Shown here one piece after another: positions 16,834 through 25,888 of a stretch of 38,246 nucleotides of DNA; positions within the stretch are counted from its first letter, which is position 1; every line of letters begins with the position of its first letter. The translations under genes were made by a program, and so were the position numbers. The notes beneath the pieces were generated by a model. The model was not told the DNA's origin, did no database searches, and worked only from the letters and a program-made list of their open reading frames with translations. The DNA is from Bacteroidaceae bacterium (GTDB lineage: Bacteria; Bacteroidota; Bacteroidia; Bacteroidales; Bacteroidaceae): contig JAFZSP010000038.1 of the NCBI GenBank assembly GCA_017619335.1, positions 1 to 38,246 of the forward strand, given 5' to 3'.

Positions 16834-17922
16834 ATGAAACAGTTTCTTTCCCTCCTGCTCCTATCCATGTGTCTCACGGCTACTGCCTCTGAGTTGGACA
16901 CCAATGCTCCCGAAGAACAGAACCAGACCAGCCAGCCACAGTTGGGCCGCAAGCTGACAGACTATGCCAGCACACCCCGCTTCGGAGGTTATTTCATCGG
17001 AAAGTACGCCTACAGCGACGCCTCCGGCGCCCACAGCGGCGACGGCTTCAGCCAGCGCTTCATACGCTGCTACGTCGATGGCACCATCCTCACCGACTTC
17101 ACCTACCGCTTCCAGGCACAAGTCAGCAACTCCTCCTTCCACATGAAGGACTACTTCCTCGAGTGGAAACACTGGAAGGAACTGGCCGTGAAGGTGGGAC
17201 AGTACAAGCGCGCCTTCCTCTTTGAGAACCCCTACAACCCCTGGGACGTAGGCAGCGGAGACTACGCACAGATCACCCGTGAGATGGCCGGCATCGGGCA
17301 GAAAGACGGCAGCGTCGCCAACGGCGGACGTGACCAGGGCTTGCAAGTGCAGGGCGACCTCTTCCCCGCCAAGTCCGACGGCCATCGGTACCTCCACTAC
17401 CAGTTCCAGATAATGAACGGTCAAGGCATCAACGCTGCCGACGCCGACAGCGAGAAGGATTTCCTCGGAACCATCCAGTTCCAACCCATCAAAGACCTTT
17501 ACATCGGACTCTTTGGATGGTCTGCCACCTACAAATGCTATGACCGCAACAAGCGTTGGGCTGCTGCCCTCAAGTATGAGCACAACGACTGGAGCATCAG
17601 GGCAGAGTATGCACACAGTAGCGGACACAGCATCACAGACTATAACGAGCAGACTGGCACCCTCAGCGGCACAGGAAAGACAGACGGTTGGTATGCCACC
17701 GTAGGTGTACCCTGCACACCCTGGCTGAAGGTCTATGCCAAATACGACGTCTATCGCCGGCAAGCCAACAAGGACACGATGAAGGCCATTTACTCCATCA
17801 GCCCCAACTTCCAGATTCACAAGAACCTACTCATGCAGCTCCAGTACAACCGCGTGCATGATAACAACAGAGCCGACCCCGACTACAACGAAATCTGGGC
17901 AGAGCTCTACGTCCGCTTCTGA
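16834..17922 (+). CDS. Outer-membrane porin, OprO/OprP-like
   Basis: Predicted 362-residue beta-barrel with a signal peptide (about 1-20, 'MKQFLSLLLLSMCLTATASE'). ATG 16834 is preferred over an in-frame TTG at 16828. Alternating strands such as 'YRFQAQVSNSSFHMKDYFLEW'-type segments, 'LAVKVGQYKRAFLFENPYNP' and 'WSIRAEYAHSSGHS' fit the phosphate-selective porin O/P family, and the protein ends in '...ELYVRF' with a C-terminal Phe, typical of barrels inserted by BAM. It directly follows dcuB, so I infer diffusion of dicarboxylates or aspartate instead of phosphate. The substrate is not shown by sequence. Confidence 0.82.
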   Translation: MKQFLSLLLLSMCLTATASELDTNAPEEQNQTSQPQLGRKLTDYASTPRFGGYFIGKYAYSDASGAHSGDGFSQRFIRCYVDGTILTDFTYRFQAQVSNSSFHMKDYFLEWKHWKELAVKVGQYKRAFLFENPYNPWDVGSGDYAQITREMAGIGQKDGSVANGGRDQGLQVQGDLFPAKSDGHRYLHYQFQIMNGQGINAADADSEKDFLGTIQFQPIKDLYIGLFGWSATYKCYDRNKRWAAALKYEHNDWSIRAEYAHSSGHSITDYNEQTGTLSGTGKTDGWYATVGVPCTPWLKVYAKYDVYRRQANKDTMKAIYSISPNFQIHKNLLMQLQYNRVHDNNRADPDYNEIWAELYVRF

Positions 17923-17972
17923 GGGGACAAAGGCCTTACCGTGTGTAAAAATATGACAGGTAACATTGCACC

Positions 17973-20132
17973 ATGATTACTGAAAACGAAGAACTGCAGA
18001 TGGCGCGGAACTACGCGCTTTATACCCATCGGAACATTTTTCTGACGGGCAAGGCCGGCACGGGCAAGACCACGTTCCTGCGACGTCTGCGGGAGGAATC
18101 CCACAAGCGGATGATTGTGGTGGCTCCCACAGGCGTGGCGGCCATCAACGCTGGCGGCATGACGATTCACTCGTTCTTCCAGATGGCACCGGGGCTGTAT
18201 CTGCCAGGAGGCCTGATGGTGGCTGGACAGGACGCGCGACACCGGTTCTCGTTTTCCAAGCAGAAAATCAATATCTTGCAGTCATTGGACTTGCTGGTGA
18301 TTGACGAGATTTCCATGGTGCGAGCAGACCTCCTGGACGCCATCGATGACATCCTGCGCCGTTTCCAGCAACGGGACAAACCCTTCGGCGGCGTACAGCT
18401 GTTGCTCATCGGAGACCTCCAGCAGTTGGCACCCGTGGCTACCGATGAAGAGTGGCGACTGCTGCAGGACTTCTACACCACGCCCTACTTCTTCTCCTCC
18501 ACCGCCTTGCAGAAGACGGACTTCGTATGCATAGAGCTCCGCAAGGTCTATAGGCAACAGGATCTGTCATTTGTTCAGTTGCTCAACGACGTGCGAGACG
18601 GCCAGCTGACGGCCGCCACCTACCAGCTTCTCCACAGCCGTTACCTGCCCGCCTTCGTGCCACCTGCCGGAGAGGACTGGATTACACTCACGACACACAA
18701 CGCCCAAGCCGCACAGCTCAACAGCCGACGCCTGGCGGAACTGTCCACGCCACCCGTGACCTTCCAGGCCACCATCAAGGGCGAATTCCCCGAACTATCC
18801 TATCCCACCGACGTGCAGCTCACGCTGAAGGTGGGCGCACAAGTGATGTTCTGCAAGAACGACCCCTCCAACGTCAAGGCTTTCTACAACGGACGCATCG
18901 GGCGCGTGGAAGACATCACAGAGGAGAAAGTCACCGTCCGCTGCGGTAATGACCGCATCCAGGTGGGGCCGCTGGAATGGACCAACAGCCATTACGCCAC
19001 CGACCCCTCCACGGGGGTCATCAGGGAGGAGGTCGTGGGCACCTTCACGCAGATTCCGCTGCGCACCGCTTGGGCCATCACCATCCACAAGAGCCAGGGC
19101 CTGACCTTTGACCGAGCGATCATCAACGCCGGTCGCGCCTTCTCCCACGGGCAGGTCTATGTGGCGCTCTCACGCTGCCGCACACTGGATGGCCTCGTGC
19201 TATCTACCCCGATCTCCCCAGCACTGGTTACCACCGACCCTGACGTACAGCAGTTCAATGCTTTCACCCGTGAACACCAGCCCACGATGGACACCTTCAT
19301 CAGGGACCGGCGTTCCTACGTGGAAGACATCCTGTGCAGCGTCTTCGATTTCAGCCGCATCAGTATGCTGCTCCGCCATTATGTGCGTCTCACCAGTGAG
19401 TTCACGCCTTTCTTCCCGGCGTATATCCATCTGGTGCAGAATGCAGCCACAGAGACCGATGCCCGCCTGATGGCCGTGGGTGTGAAGTTCCAGGCACAGA
19501 TACGCCAGCTCATCCCGCTGACCGAGAGTTTCAGAGAGAACCTGACGCTGCGCGAGCGCGTCAAGGCTGCCATGAGTTACTACTGCAAGGAGACGGCAAG
19601 CCTGCTCCAAGAACTCATAGACACAGAGATTCCGGAAATAGACAACGCCCGTGGCAAAGAACTCATAGAGAAACAGTTCCAAGACATCAAGACAGCCTAC
19701 GAGGAGAAGATGAATATCTTCATCGCCTGCTTGGGCGACTTCTCCCTCAACGCCTACTGGGACGCCAAAGCCAAGGCTGCAATGACAGAAGAGGTGAAGG
19801 TCAAGAAGCCCCGTGCACCCCGCAAGCGAGCCACCAATGTGGCCAAAGACGCCGAGGGCACCACACCCGCCACGTCCAAATCCACCGCAGCCTCCGGACT
19901 CCAAGGTGAAGCCGCCACACGCATCTACCGGGCCCTGCTCGCCTGGCGCAAGACGCTGGCAGCAGAGCGCAAGCTGCCCACACATTTCATCCTTTCCATT
20001 AAAGCCATTCTCGGCATCGCCAACACCCAGCCCGCCACGCCCGATGAACTCTTGGAGATCGCAGGGGTAGGCGCCAAAACCGTCAACGATTACGGCCCCG
20101 AACTCTTAGAGTTGGTGGCCAGAAACAGATAA
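17973..20132 (+). CDS. Pif1-like SF1 helicase with C-terminal HRDC domain
   Basis: Predicted 719-residue DNA helicase. Walker A 'GKAGTGKTT' is at 26-34, a Walker B-like 'LVIDEISMVRADLL' at about 108-121, and 'LIGDLQQLAPV' is motif III. The C-terminal helicase part has 'WAITIHKSQGLTFDRAIIN' and 'YVALSRCRTLDGL', both typical of Pif1/RecD-like helicases. After a basic linker rich in Lys/Arg/Ala/Pro (about 605-645), residues about 650-719 form an HRDC-like nucleic-acid-binding domain: 'ALLAWRKTLAAERKLPTHFIL' type, then 'LLEIAGVGAKTVNDYG'. This layout recurs in Bacteroidetes. The role is probably unwinding in replication or repair, for example at G-quadruplexes or R-loops, but that is inferred from the family. 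Confidence 0.9.
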   Translation: MITENEELQMARNYALYTHRNIFLTGKAGTGKTTFLRRLREESHKRMIVVAPTGVAAINAGGMTIHSFFQMAPGLYLPGGLMVAGQDARHRFSFSKQKINILQSLDLLVIDEISMVRADLLDAIDDILRRFQQRDKPFGGVQLLLIGDLQQLAPVATDEEWRLLQDFYTTPYFFSSTALQKTDFVCIELRKVYRQQDLSFVQLLNDVRDGQLTAATYQLLHSRYLPAFVPPAGEDWITLTTHNAQAAQLNSRRLAELSTPPVTFQATIKGEFPELSYPTDVQLTLKVGAQVMFCKNDPSNVKAFYNGRIGRVEDITEEKVTVRCGNDRIQVGPLEWTNSHYATDPSTGVIREEVVGTFTQIPLRTAWAITIHKSQGLTFDRAIINAGRAFSHGQVYVALSRCRTLDGLVLSTPISPALVTTDPDVQQFNAFTREHQPTMDTFIRDRRSYVEDILCSVFDFSRISMLLRHYVRLTSEFTPFFPAYIHLVQNAATETDARLMAVGVKFQAQIRQLIPLTESFRENLTLRERVKAAMSYYCKETASLLQELIDTEIPEIDNARGKELIEKQFQDIKTAYEEKMNIFIACLGDFSLNAYWDAKAKAAMTEEVKVKKPRAPRKRATNVAKDAEGTTPATSKSTAASGLQGEAATRIYRALLAWRKTLAAERKLPTHFILSIKAILGIANTQPATPDELLEIAGVGAKTVNDYGPELLELVARNR

Positions 20133-20145
20133 CAGACACAGTATC

Positions 20146-20877
20146 ATGAAACAAGCAATGCTCTTGGCCGCAGGACTCGGCACACGCCTGCGCCCACTCA
20201 CAGACACCATGCCAAAAGCCCTCGTCCCCGTCGCCGGACAGCCGCTCCTCTTCCACGCCATCCAGCGCCTGAAAGTGGCTGGCTTCGAGCGCATTGTGGT
20301 CAACGTGCACCACTTCGGACAGCAAATCATCGACTATTTGGCAGAGAACAAATACTTCGGAATGGATATCCGCATCAGTGACGAGCGGGACCTCCTTTTG
20401 GACACGGGCGGAGGCATCAAGAAGGCCCTGCCACTGTTTGACAGGAACGAACCCATTCTCATCCATAATGTTGACATCCTGAGTAATATAGACTTGGCGG
20501 CCTTCTATGAGCGTCCCTACCCTCGCGCCGCCGCTGCCGCCCTCGTGGTGAGTCCCAGGGAGACAAAGCGTTACCTGCTCTTCGACAGCGCCGACTGCCT
20601 CGTGGGCTGGATCAACAAGGAGACCGGCCAGGTGAAGTCGCCATATCAGGAAGTGCACTATGACAAGATGTTGGCTTTCAGCGGTATCCACATTATGATG
20701 CCGGATTTGTTCCCCCTCTTAGAGGTGTGGCCCGAGCGTTTTCCTATCATCGATTTCTACCTCCACCACTGTGACGAGGCAGATATCCGTGCAGTCGTCA
20801 AGAACGACCTGCGCCTCCTGGACGTAGGAAAAGTAGATACCCTGGCCGCAGCCGAAGAATTCCTTGCTTCCCTATAA
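20146..20877 (+). CDS. Sugar-phosphate nucleotidyltransferase (MurU/HddC-like)
   Basis: Predicted 243-residue nucleotidyltransferase that makes an NDP-sugar from NTP and a sugar 1-phosphate. The nucleotide-binding signature '[20 protein letters not shown]' is at the N-terminus, the metal site is in 'ILIHNVDIL', and '[12 protein letters not shown]' and 'FSGIHIM' match the family. It is short, with no acyltransferase domain, as in MurNAc-1-P uridylyltransferase (MurU) and heptose-1-P guanylyltransferases. The start is 13 bases after the helicase stop and the stop is 20 bases before guaA. Specificity is open; MurU-like is a guess from size and motif. Confidence 0.85.
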   Translation: MKQAMLLAAGLGTRLRPLTDTMPKALVPVAGQPLLFHAIQRLKVAGFERIVVNVHHFGQQIIDYLAENKYFGMDIRISDERDLLLDTGGGIKKALPLFDRNEPILIHNVDILSNIDLAAFYERPYPRAAAAALVVSPRETKRYLLFDSADCLVGWINKETGQVKSPYQEVHYDKMLAFSGIHIMMPDLFPLLEVWPERFPIIDFYLHHCDEADIRAVVKNDLRLLDVGKVDTLAAAEEFLASL

Positions 20878-20897
20878 ACAAACATATCATACATAAT

Positions 20898-22484
20898 ATG
20901 CAGAAAATCATCATTCTCGACTTTGGTTCACAGACCACTCAACTCATCGGACGTCGCGTGCGAGAGTTGGACACCTTCTGTGAGATTCTTCCGTACAACA
21001 AATTTCCGCAGGGCGACCCCGACATAATCGGAGTTATCCTTTCCGGCTCGCCCTTCAGTGTCTATGACCCCGAGGCTTTCAAGCCCGACCTCACTCCTAT
21101 TATCGGTAACTACCCCGTCTTGGGTATTTGTTATGGCGCGCAGCTGATGGCCCAGACTTTCGGAGGAAAGGTTGAGCCAGCAGCCTCCCGGGAGTACGGC
21201 CGTGCCAACCTGGAATGGTTTGACCGTAGCAATCCCCTCTTCAAGGGCTTTGACGAAAACAGTCAGGTGTGGATGAGTCACGGAGACACCATTACCGCCA
21301 TCCCCGACGGCTTCCAGTGCATTGCCTCCACCGCCTCTGTCAAGTACGCCGCCTATTATTCTTCCACTCTCAATGCTGATCTCTCCACCCGCAACTCCCT
21401 CTGGGCCGTACAGTTCCACCCCGAAGTATTTCACTCGCTGCAGGGCACACAGTTGCTTCGTAATTTCGTAGTAGATATCTGCGGCAGCCGTCAGGAGTGG
21501 AGCGCTGCCAACTTCGTGGAGACCACCGTGGCCGAACTGCGGCAACAGATTGGCACAGACAGTGTTATACTCGGCCTCTCAGGAGGCGTGGACAGCAGCG
21601 TGGCAGCCGTACTTCTCCACCGTGCAATAGGTGACCGCCTCACATGCATTTTCGTGGATCACGGCATGTTGCGCAAGAATGAGTTCCAGCAGGTGTTGGA
21701 AGACTACAAGGTGCTGGGGCTGAACGTCGTCGGAGTGGATGCCTCCGAGCGCTTCTTCACTGACCTCGCCGGTGTCACAGACCCCGAGCAAAAACGCAAA
21801 ATCATCGGACGGGACTTCATAGAAGTCTTCAACGAGGAAGCAAGGAAAATCGTCAACAGCAAATCGTCTGATGGTAAATGCCGCTGGCTGGCACAGGGCA
21901 CCATCTATCCCGACCGCATCGAGAGTCTCAACATCACCGGCAAGGTCATCAAGAGCCATCACAACGTCGGAGGACTGCCCGAAGAGATGAACCTCCAGCT
22001 ATGCGAACCGTTAAAGTGGTTGTTTAAGGATGAAGTCCGACGCGTTGGACGTCAGCTCGGTATGTCCGAACATCTCATTACACGCCACCCCTTCCCTGGC
22101 CCTGGTCTCGCCGTGAGAATCCTCGGTGACATCACTCCCGAGCGCGTCCGCGTCTTGCAGGAAGCCGACGACATCTACATCCGTGCACTGCGCGCCTACC
22201 GTTGTGAGGACGGCGAGTCATTATATAATAAGGTGTGGCAGGCAGGCGTCGTCCTCCTGGCACCTGTACGCAGTGTGGGTGTGATGGGCGACGAACGTAC
22301 CTACGAACACCCCGTGGCCCTGCGCGCCGTCACCTCCACCGATGCGATGACTGCCGACTGGGCTCACCTCCCCTACGACTTCCTCGCCAACGTCTCCAAC
22401 GATATCATCAACCACGTCCGCGGCGTGAATCGCGTCTGCTACGACATCTCATCCAAGCCGCCAGCCACCATCGAGTGGGAATGA
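20898..22484 (+). CDS. guaA: GMP synthase (glutamine-hydrolysing)
   Basis: Converts XMP to GMP using glutamine and ATP. The N-terminal glutaminase has the catalytic Cys78 in 'GICYGAQ' and His in 'WAVQFHPEV'. The ATP-pyrophosphatase PP-loop 'SGGVDSS' is at 228-234, and the C-terminal dimerisation domain contains '[15 protein letters not shown]' and ends 'KPPATIEWE', the canonical GuaA C-terminus. At 528 residues it is slightly longer than usual. It is full length and intact, and appears to follow the nucleotidyltransferase in the same unit. Confidence 0.98.
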   Translation: MQKIIILDFGSQTTQLIGRRVRELDTFCEILPYNKFPQGDPDIIGVILSGSPFSVYDPEAFKPDLTPIIGNYPVLGICYGAQLMAQTFGGKVEPAASREYGRANLEWFDRSNPLFKGFDENSQVWMSHGDTITAIPDGFQCIASTASVKYAAYYSSTLNADLSTRNSLWAVQFHPEVFHSLQGTQLLRNFVVDICGSRQEWSAANFVETTVAELRQQIGTDSVILGLSGGVDSSVAAVLLHRAIGDRLTCIFVDHGMLRKNEFQQVLEDYKVLGLNVVGVDASERFFTDLAGVTDPEQKRKIIGRDFIEVFNEEARKIVNSKSSDGKCRWLAQGTIYPDRIESLNITGKVIKSHHNVGGLPEEMNLQLCEPLKWLFKDEVRRVGRQLGMSEHLITRHPFPGPGLAVRILGDITPERVRVLQEADDIYIRALRAYRCEDGESLYNKVWQAGVVLLAPVRSVGVMGDERTYEHPVALRAVTSTDAMTADWAHLPYDFLANVSNDIINHVRGVNRVCYDISSKPPATIEWE

Positions 22485-22607
22485 TTTGGGTTTATTATTT
22501 CGGTGCAAAGGCCTTCCTGAAGAAGGGATAAATGCATTTTTCGGGTAAAAATGGGGCAGATGTGCAATAATTCTTATAGAAAAGTGACATTTCTCGCAGA
22601 AAAGTTG

Positions 22608-22615
22608 TATCTTTG
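22608..22615 (+). promoter_or_regulatory. Bacteroidetes -7 element upstream of the kinase-like gene
   Basis: TATCTTTG matches TAnnTTTG and is followed by 'cagcc', a common initiation context. It lies about 30 bases before the start at 22647. Confidence 0.65.
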
Positions 22616-22646
22616 CAGCCGAAATAGAAACGCAGATGATTAGATT

Positions 22647-24152
22647 ATGATTATGAAAAGATTTTTTATCGTTGCACTGTGGTCTCTCTGCCTGACTGTC
22701 ACCACAGCCTTTGCAGATGAATCCAAGAAGAGCAGCCTGCAGGAACGCGCCGAGGCTGCCAACGCCCAAAACGACATTGCGCTGGCACGTTCGTCCTACA
22801 TCCGAGCCTACGAGGAGTACGTTCGCGAGGGAAAACTGAAACAGGGTGTGGAGTGCGGCGTGAAAGCCACTGCGCTGTACTACAAGGAGAATTTCTACAA
22901 GGAAGCCTTCGACCTGCTGCGCCGCATTGACCAAAGCATCATCTCGGCTCAACCCTCCAACGCATCGGCCCTGCAGTACTATGTGACCAAGGAACGTATG
23001 CAGATGTACATGAAGCTGCGCAAGAGCCCCAACGCCCTGGAGCAACTGAACATCATGGAACGCCAGGCAGCCACCAGCGGAGACGACGCCGTGAAGAACG
23101 ACCTGCTCTACACCAAGGCCATCTACTACTACACTTTCGGCCAGAACGAGAAGGGCAATGCGGTGTTCAAGGAAATGGTGGCGAAGCTCACGGGCACCAA
23201 GGAATATGACAAGGTGGATGAAGTCTGGCAGACACTGATCACCAACGGCCGCCGCTCCGGCAACGCCAGCCTCACGGCACAGGCCTACAGCGGATACATC
23301 GTCTGGAAGGACTCCGTGGCTGCACTCAAACACGCAGACGAGATTGCTGCGCTCAAACAGCAAATCGCACAAGGTGAGGCAGATATTGCAGACCGCGACA
23401 GCTCATTAGCCGCACGCAAGGGAGTTATCGTGGGACTCAGCACACTGCTCATAGCACTCGCTGTGGTACTTGCACTCGGAGCCATCATTCTACTGAGATT
23501 CATCGTCCTGACGCGCCGACAGAAGAAGACCATACGCTTAGCCAACGAGAACAACGCCTTGAAAGCCAGCTTCATCAGCAATATCTCGGCACAATTGTCG
23601 CCCACACTCCAGAAGCTGGATGCCAAACAGCCCGAAGTGCGTGCGCTGCAAAACTTTGCAGACCACATACAGACGCTGTCACAGTTGGAGACCACCATCG
23701 AGGAGAAAGCGGAACTCGAGGAGACTGCACTGCTCCCATTCTGCAACAGCCTGATGGACCAGATCCGCGACAAAGTCAAGAACAATGTGGCACTGATGGT
23801 GGATGTGCCGCAGATGAGCGCCATGATTAACAAAGATTATGTCTCACACATCATTCTCCACTTGCTGAACAACGCGGCCAAATACACCCCCGAAGGAGAG
23901 CACATCCGTCTGGAATTCAAGAAACGCAGCGCACACAAGCATCAGTTCCTGGTCTCCAACACGGGCTCATTTATCCCCGAGGAGAAGCGTGAGGACGTGT
24001 TCAAGCCCTTCCTGGAGGTGCGCGACCTTACGACGGGCGACGGCCTGGGACTCCCCATCTGCCGACAGATGGCACTGAAGATGAACGGTGACATCAATAT
24101 CGACCCCGAGTTCACCCGCGGCACACGTTTCGTTCTGAATTTATTCGTTTAA
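22647..24152 (+). CDS. TPR-containing sensor histidine kinase-like protein lacking the phospho-acceptor His
   Basis: Membrane protein of 501 residues (499 if ATG 22653 is used, which gives a cleaner signal peptide 'MKRFFIVALWSLCLTVTTA'). Residues about 25-225 are helical TPR-like repeats in the periplasm. A coiled-coil-like stretch (about 225-255) leads to one membrane segment at about 260-288. The cytoplasmic part has a dimerisation-like region where the H-box reads 'KASFISNISAQLSP': Ala315 replaces the phosphorylated His and Gln316 follows instead of Glu. The ATPase domain keeps an N-box ('LLNNAAKYTP') and a G2-like 'GDGLGLPICRQMA', but the DxG motif reads 'SNTG' (Asn438). ATP may bind, but autophosphorylation at the usual His cannot occur. 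It is probably a sensory pseudokinase; no response regulator is adjacent. Confidence 0.85.
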   Translation: MIMKRFFIVALWSLCLTVTTAFADESKKSSLQERAEAANAQNDIALARSSYIRAYEEYVREGKLKQGVECGVKATALYYKENFYKEAFDLLRRIDQSIISAQPSNASALQYYVTKERMQMYMKLRKSPNALEQLNIMERQAATSGDDAVKNDLLYTKAIYYYTFGQNEKGNAVFKEMVAKLTGTKEYDKVDEVWQTLITNGRRSGNASLTAQAYSGYIVWKDSVAALKHADEIAALKQQIAQGEADIADRDSSLAARKGVIVGLSTLLIALAVVLALGAIILLRFIVLTRRQKKTIRLANENNALKASFISNISAQLSPTLQKLDAKQPEVRALQNFADHIQTLSQLETTIEEKAELEETALLPFCNSLMDQIRDKVKNNVALMVDVPQMSAMINKDYVSHIILHLLNNAAKYTPEGEHIRLEFKKRSAHKHQFLVSNTGSFIPEEKREDVFKPFLEVRDLTTGDGLGLPICRQMALKMNGDINIDPEFTRGTRFVLNLFV

Positions 24153-24168
24153 GTTCTTCTAAATCACC

Positions 24169-24187
24169 GAGGAAAACGATTTTCCTC
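24169..24187. terminator. Short inverted repeat between convergent genes
   Basis: GAGGAAAA (24169-24176), loop cga, and TTTTCCTC (24180-24187) form a perfect 8-bp stem between the convergent kinase-like and methyltransferase genes. It is weak in GC but has A and T tracts on both sides, so it could end transcription from either direction. Confidence 0.45.
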
Positions 24188-24199
24188 CCCTACCGTCCG

Positions 24200-24934
24200 T
24201 CAACTTCCAAAGAGGAAGATGGCGGGCGTTTTTGATAAGTCGGGCAAAGACTGGCGCCGCCACTCTGCCACCGTGTGCGTCCATATCCACTCCGTCTCCG
24301 TGGTAATTCCAGCCGCAATGCACAGCCGCGTCTGTGGCCGCAGTGTCTGACAGAGCGTGTCGAAAAGCTTCTGATTGCGGAACGGGGTCTCTATAAACAA
24401 CTGAGTCTGATGTTCCTGCACGGCACGACTCTCCAACAGCTTCAGCCGTTTCACGCGCTCCGAGGGGTCAATAGGCAGGTAACCATTGAAGGCAAAACTC
24501 TGGCCGTTCAGCCCCGAAGCCATCACCGCCAAAATCATAGATGACGGTCCCACCAACGGCACCACCTTGAACCCTCGACGTTGAGCGATGGCTACCACGT
24601 CTGCTCCGGGATCAGCCACAGCGGGACAACCGGCTTCAGAGATGACACCCATAGGCTCGCCTGACTCTAAGGGGCGCAGGTATTCAACAAAACGGGCACC
24701 TTCGGCATGTTTTCCCATCGGGTAAAACGTCAGGCTGTCAATATCAATATCACGACAGACACGCTTCAGGAACCGACGGGCCGAGCGCACTTCTTCTACA
24801 ATAAAATGACGGATACTAAGGATGACTTCGCGGTTATAAGCCGGTAGTACGCGATCCTGAGACGTGTCGCCGAGTTCAACGGGAATAAGGTATAAAGCGG
24901 GGAACAAGCTGTTGGCTTCAGAAAGATTTTCCAA
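24200..24934 (-). CDS. SAM-dependent methyltransferase, RsmI-like (tetrapyrrole methylase fold)
   Basis: Predicted 244-residue methyltransferase related to 16S rRNA 2'-O-methyltransferase RsmI. 'PALYLIPVELGDT' replaces the canonical 'LYLVPTPIGNL' opening, and 'GVISEAGCPAVADPGADVVAIAQ' followed by 'VVPLVGPSSMILAV' and 'FNGYLP' are clear RsmI-family motifs. It is shorter than RsmI (usually 270-290 residues) and lacks the C-terminal helical domain. Bacteroidetes often carry such a paralogue alongside true RsmI. It starts 12 bases after the GldB-like gene's stop, so the two are likely cotranscribed from the promoter at 25615. The RNA or other target is not known. Confidence 0.87.
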   Translation of the reverse strand: MENLSEANSLFPALYLIPVELGDTSQDRVLPAYNREVILSIRHFIVEEVRSARRFLKRVCRDIDIDSLTFYPMGKHAEGARFVEYLRPLESGEPMGVISEAGCPAVADPGADVVAIAQRRGFKVVPLVGPSSMILAVMASGLNGQSFAFNGYLPIDPSERVKRLKLLESRAVQEHQTQLFIETPFRNQKLFDTLCQTLRPQTRLCIAAGITTETEWIWTHTVAEWRRQSLPDLSKTPAIFLFGS

Positions 24935-24946
24935 TTCAATTATTCT

Positions 24947-25585
24947 TTAATTTTGAGTCGGAGACGACCCCTTTATTTTCAAGTATTGGAGATAGAGACT
25001 CACTGCGTCCGAGACGATGGCTTCACGTGTCATGTGAAAACGCTGCTCATCTGTGAAGAAGTCCTTATACAAGGGGAAATCCGCACCGAGATATTTGTCC
25101 AAGCTGATACCTATCAGCGTGTCCGTCACCACGATACTTTGTCTGAGACAGGAAATCTGAGTATAGACTCGCGGAACGCGGAACGTCGGATGCAACTTCT
25201 GCAACTCATCAAAGACCTGGGTGAAGTCGTCCTCCAAGTCACTGACATCAGTGTACTGCCGGTGCACCTCTTCCAGCAGCACCTGCACCGTGGAATCCAG
25301 GTAATAACGCCGCAGACGCTTCTCCACATCTGCCTCATCGACACGCCCCAAATCCAACACATCCTCTATCAGCAACTTCGTCTCCATCGGATACTCAGTA
25401 TTCATACGATGCAGTGCCGTGAAACTTCCCAAGGAAACATACTCATCCAGAACGCGGTCAAAACGATCAATGCGAAATGTCTCCGACTGCTCGCGAGCTT
25501 CCAATGCCCTCCAACTCCAAAAGCCGATGCCCAAGAGAAGCACCAGCAAAAAGACGAGGGTGAAGAAAGCACTTTTGCGAGACAT
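24947..25585 (-). CDS. GldB-like gliding-motility family protein
   Basis: Predicted 212-residue envelope protein with one N-terminal hydrophobic anchor (about 7-27, 'FFTLVFLLVLLLGIGFW'). It lacks a lipobox Cys, although GldB proteins are usually lipoproteins. The C-terminal half has 'FRVPRVYTQISCLRQSIVV', then 'GISLDKYLGADFPLY', matching the conserved GldB-related core that follows the pattern 'P..Y..IS......V......I.LD.YLG'. Motility itself is not implied; non-gliding Bacteroidales keep this gene. It precedes the RsmI-like gene in the same unit. The family call rests on the core motif only. Confidence 0.65.
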   Translation of the reverse strand: MSRKSAFFTLVFLLVLLLGIGFWSWRALEAREQSETFRIDRFDRVLDEYVSLGSFTALHRMNTEYPMETKLLIEDVLDLGRVDEADVEKRLRRYYLDSTVQVLLEEVHRQYTDVSDLEDDFTQVFDELQKLHPTFRVPRVYTQISCLRQSIVVTDTLIGISLDKYLGADFPLYKDFFTDEQRFHMTREAIVSDAVSLYLQYLKIKGSSPTQN

Positions 25586-25614
25586 AAAGTCTTTACCTTT
25601 GTTAAATCACGCCG

Positions 25615-25622
25615 CAAAGATA
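25615..25622 (-). promoter_or_regulatory. Bacteroidetes -7 element for the GldB-like/RsmI-like pair
   Basis: On the minus strand this reads TATCTTTG, about 30 bases upstream of the start at 25585. A perfect -33 TTTG is not seen. Confidence 0.6.
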
Positions 25623-25829
25623 GTGAATTAATGTTTAACCACCAAGGAAAATGCTAAAAAATTCAAATCAAACCGTTAAAATTACCAACAAAACAGAAAA
25701 AAACATATAAATCTGCACTTTCAGCACCCCCAAAAAGCATCATCCCAACCGATTCTCATAGGTTCGGCCAATACAAAAAAGCATTTTTTGTTTTTTTGCC
25801 TCTTTCCCTGCACTTTTTCGGGGTTTTTC

Positions 25830-25860
25830 TTTGTCAGTTCCCTGATAATCCTTACTTTTG
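25830..25860 (+). promoter_or_regulatory. Bacteroidetes promoter for the C10 protease
   Basis: TTTG at 25830-25833 and TACTTTTG at 25853-25860 match TTTG / TAnnTTTG with a 19-base spacer, the consensus spacing. The start codon at 25889 follows 28 bases later, so this is the best-formed promoter in the window. The rest of the 303-base divergent gap (25586-25888) holds only this and the minus-strand -7 element. Confidence 0.8.
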
Positions 25861-25888
25861 CAGCGCAAATGTTAAGAATGAACAATTT

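Noticed and set aside
15875..17820. Long minus-strand frames opposite dcuB and the porin
   Set aside because: Antisense shadows. The + strand products show clear Dcu and porin features.
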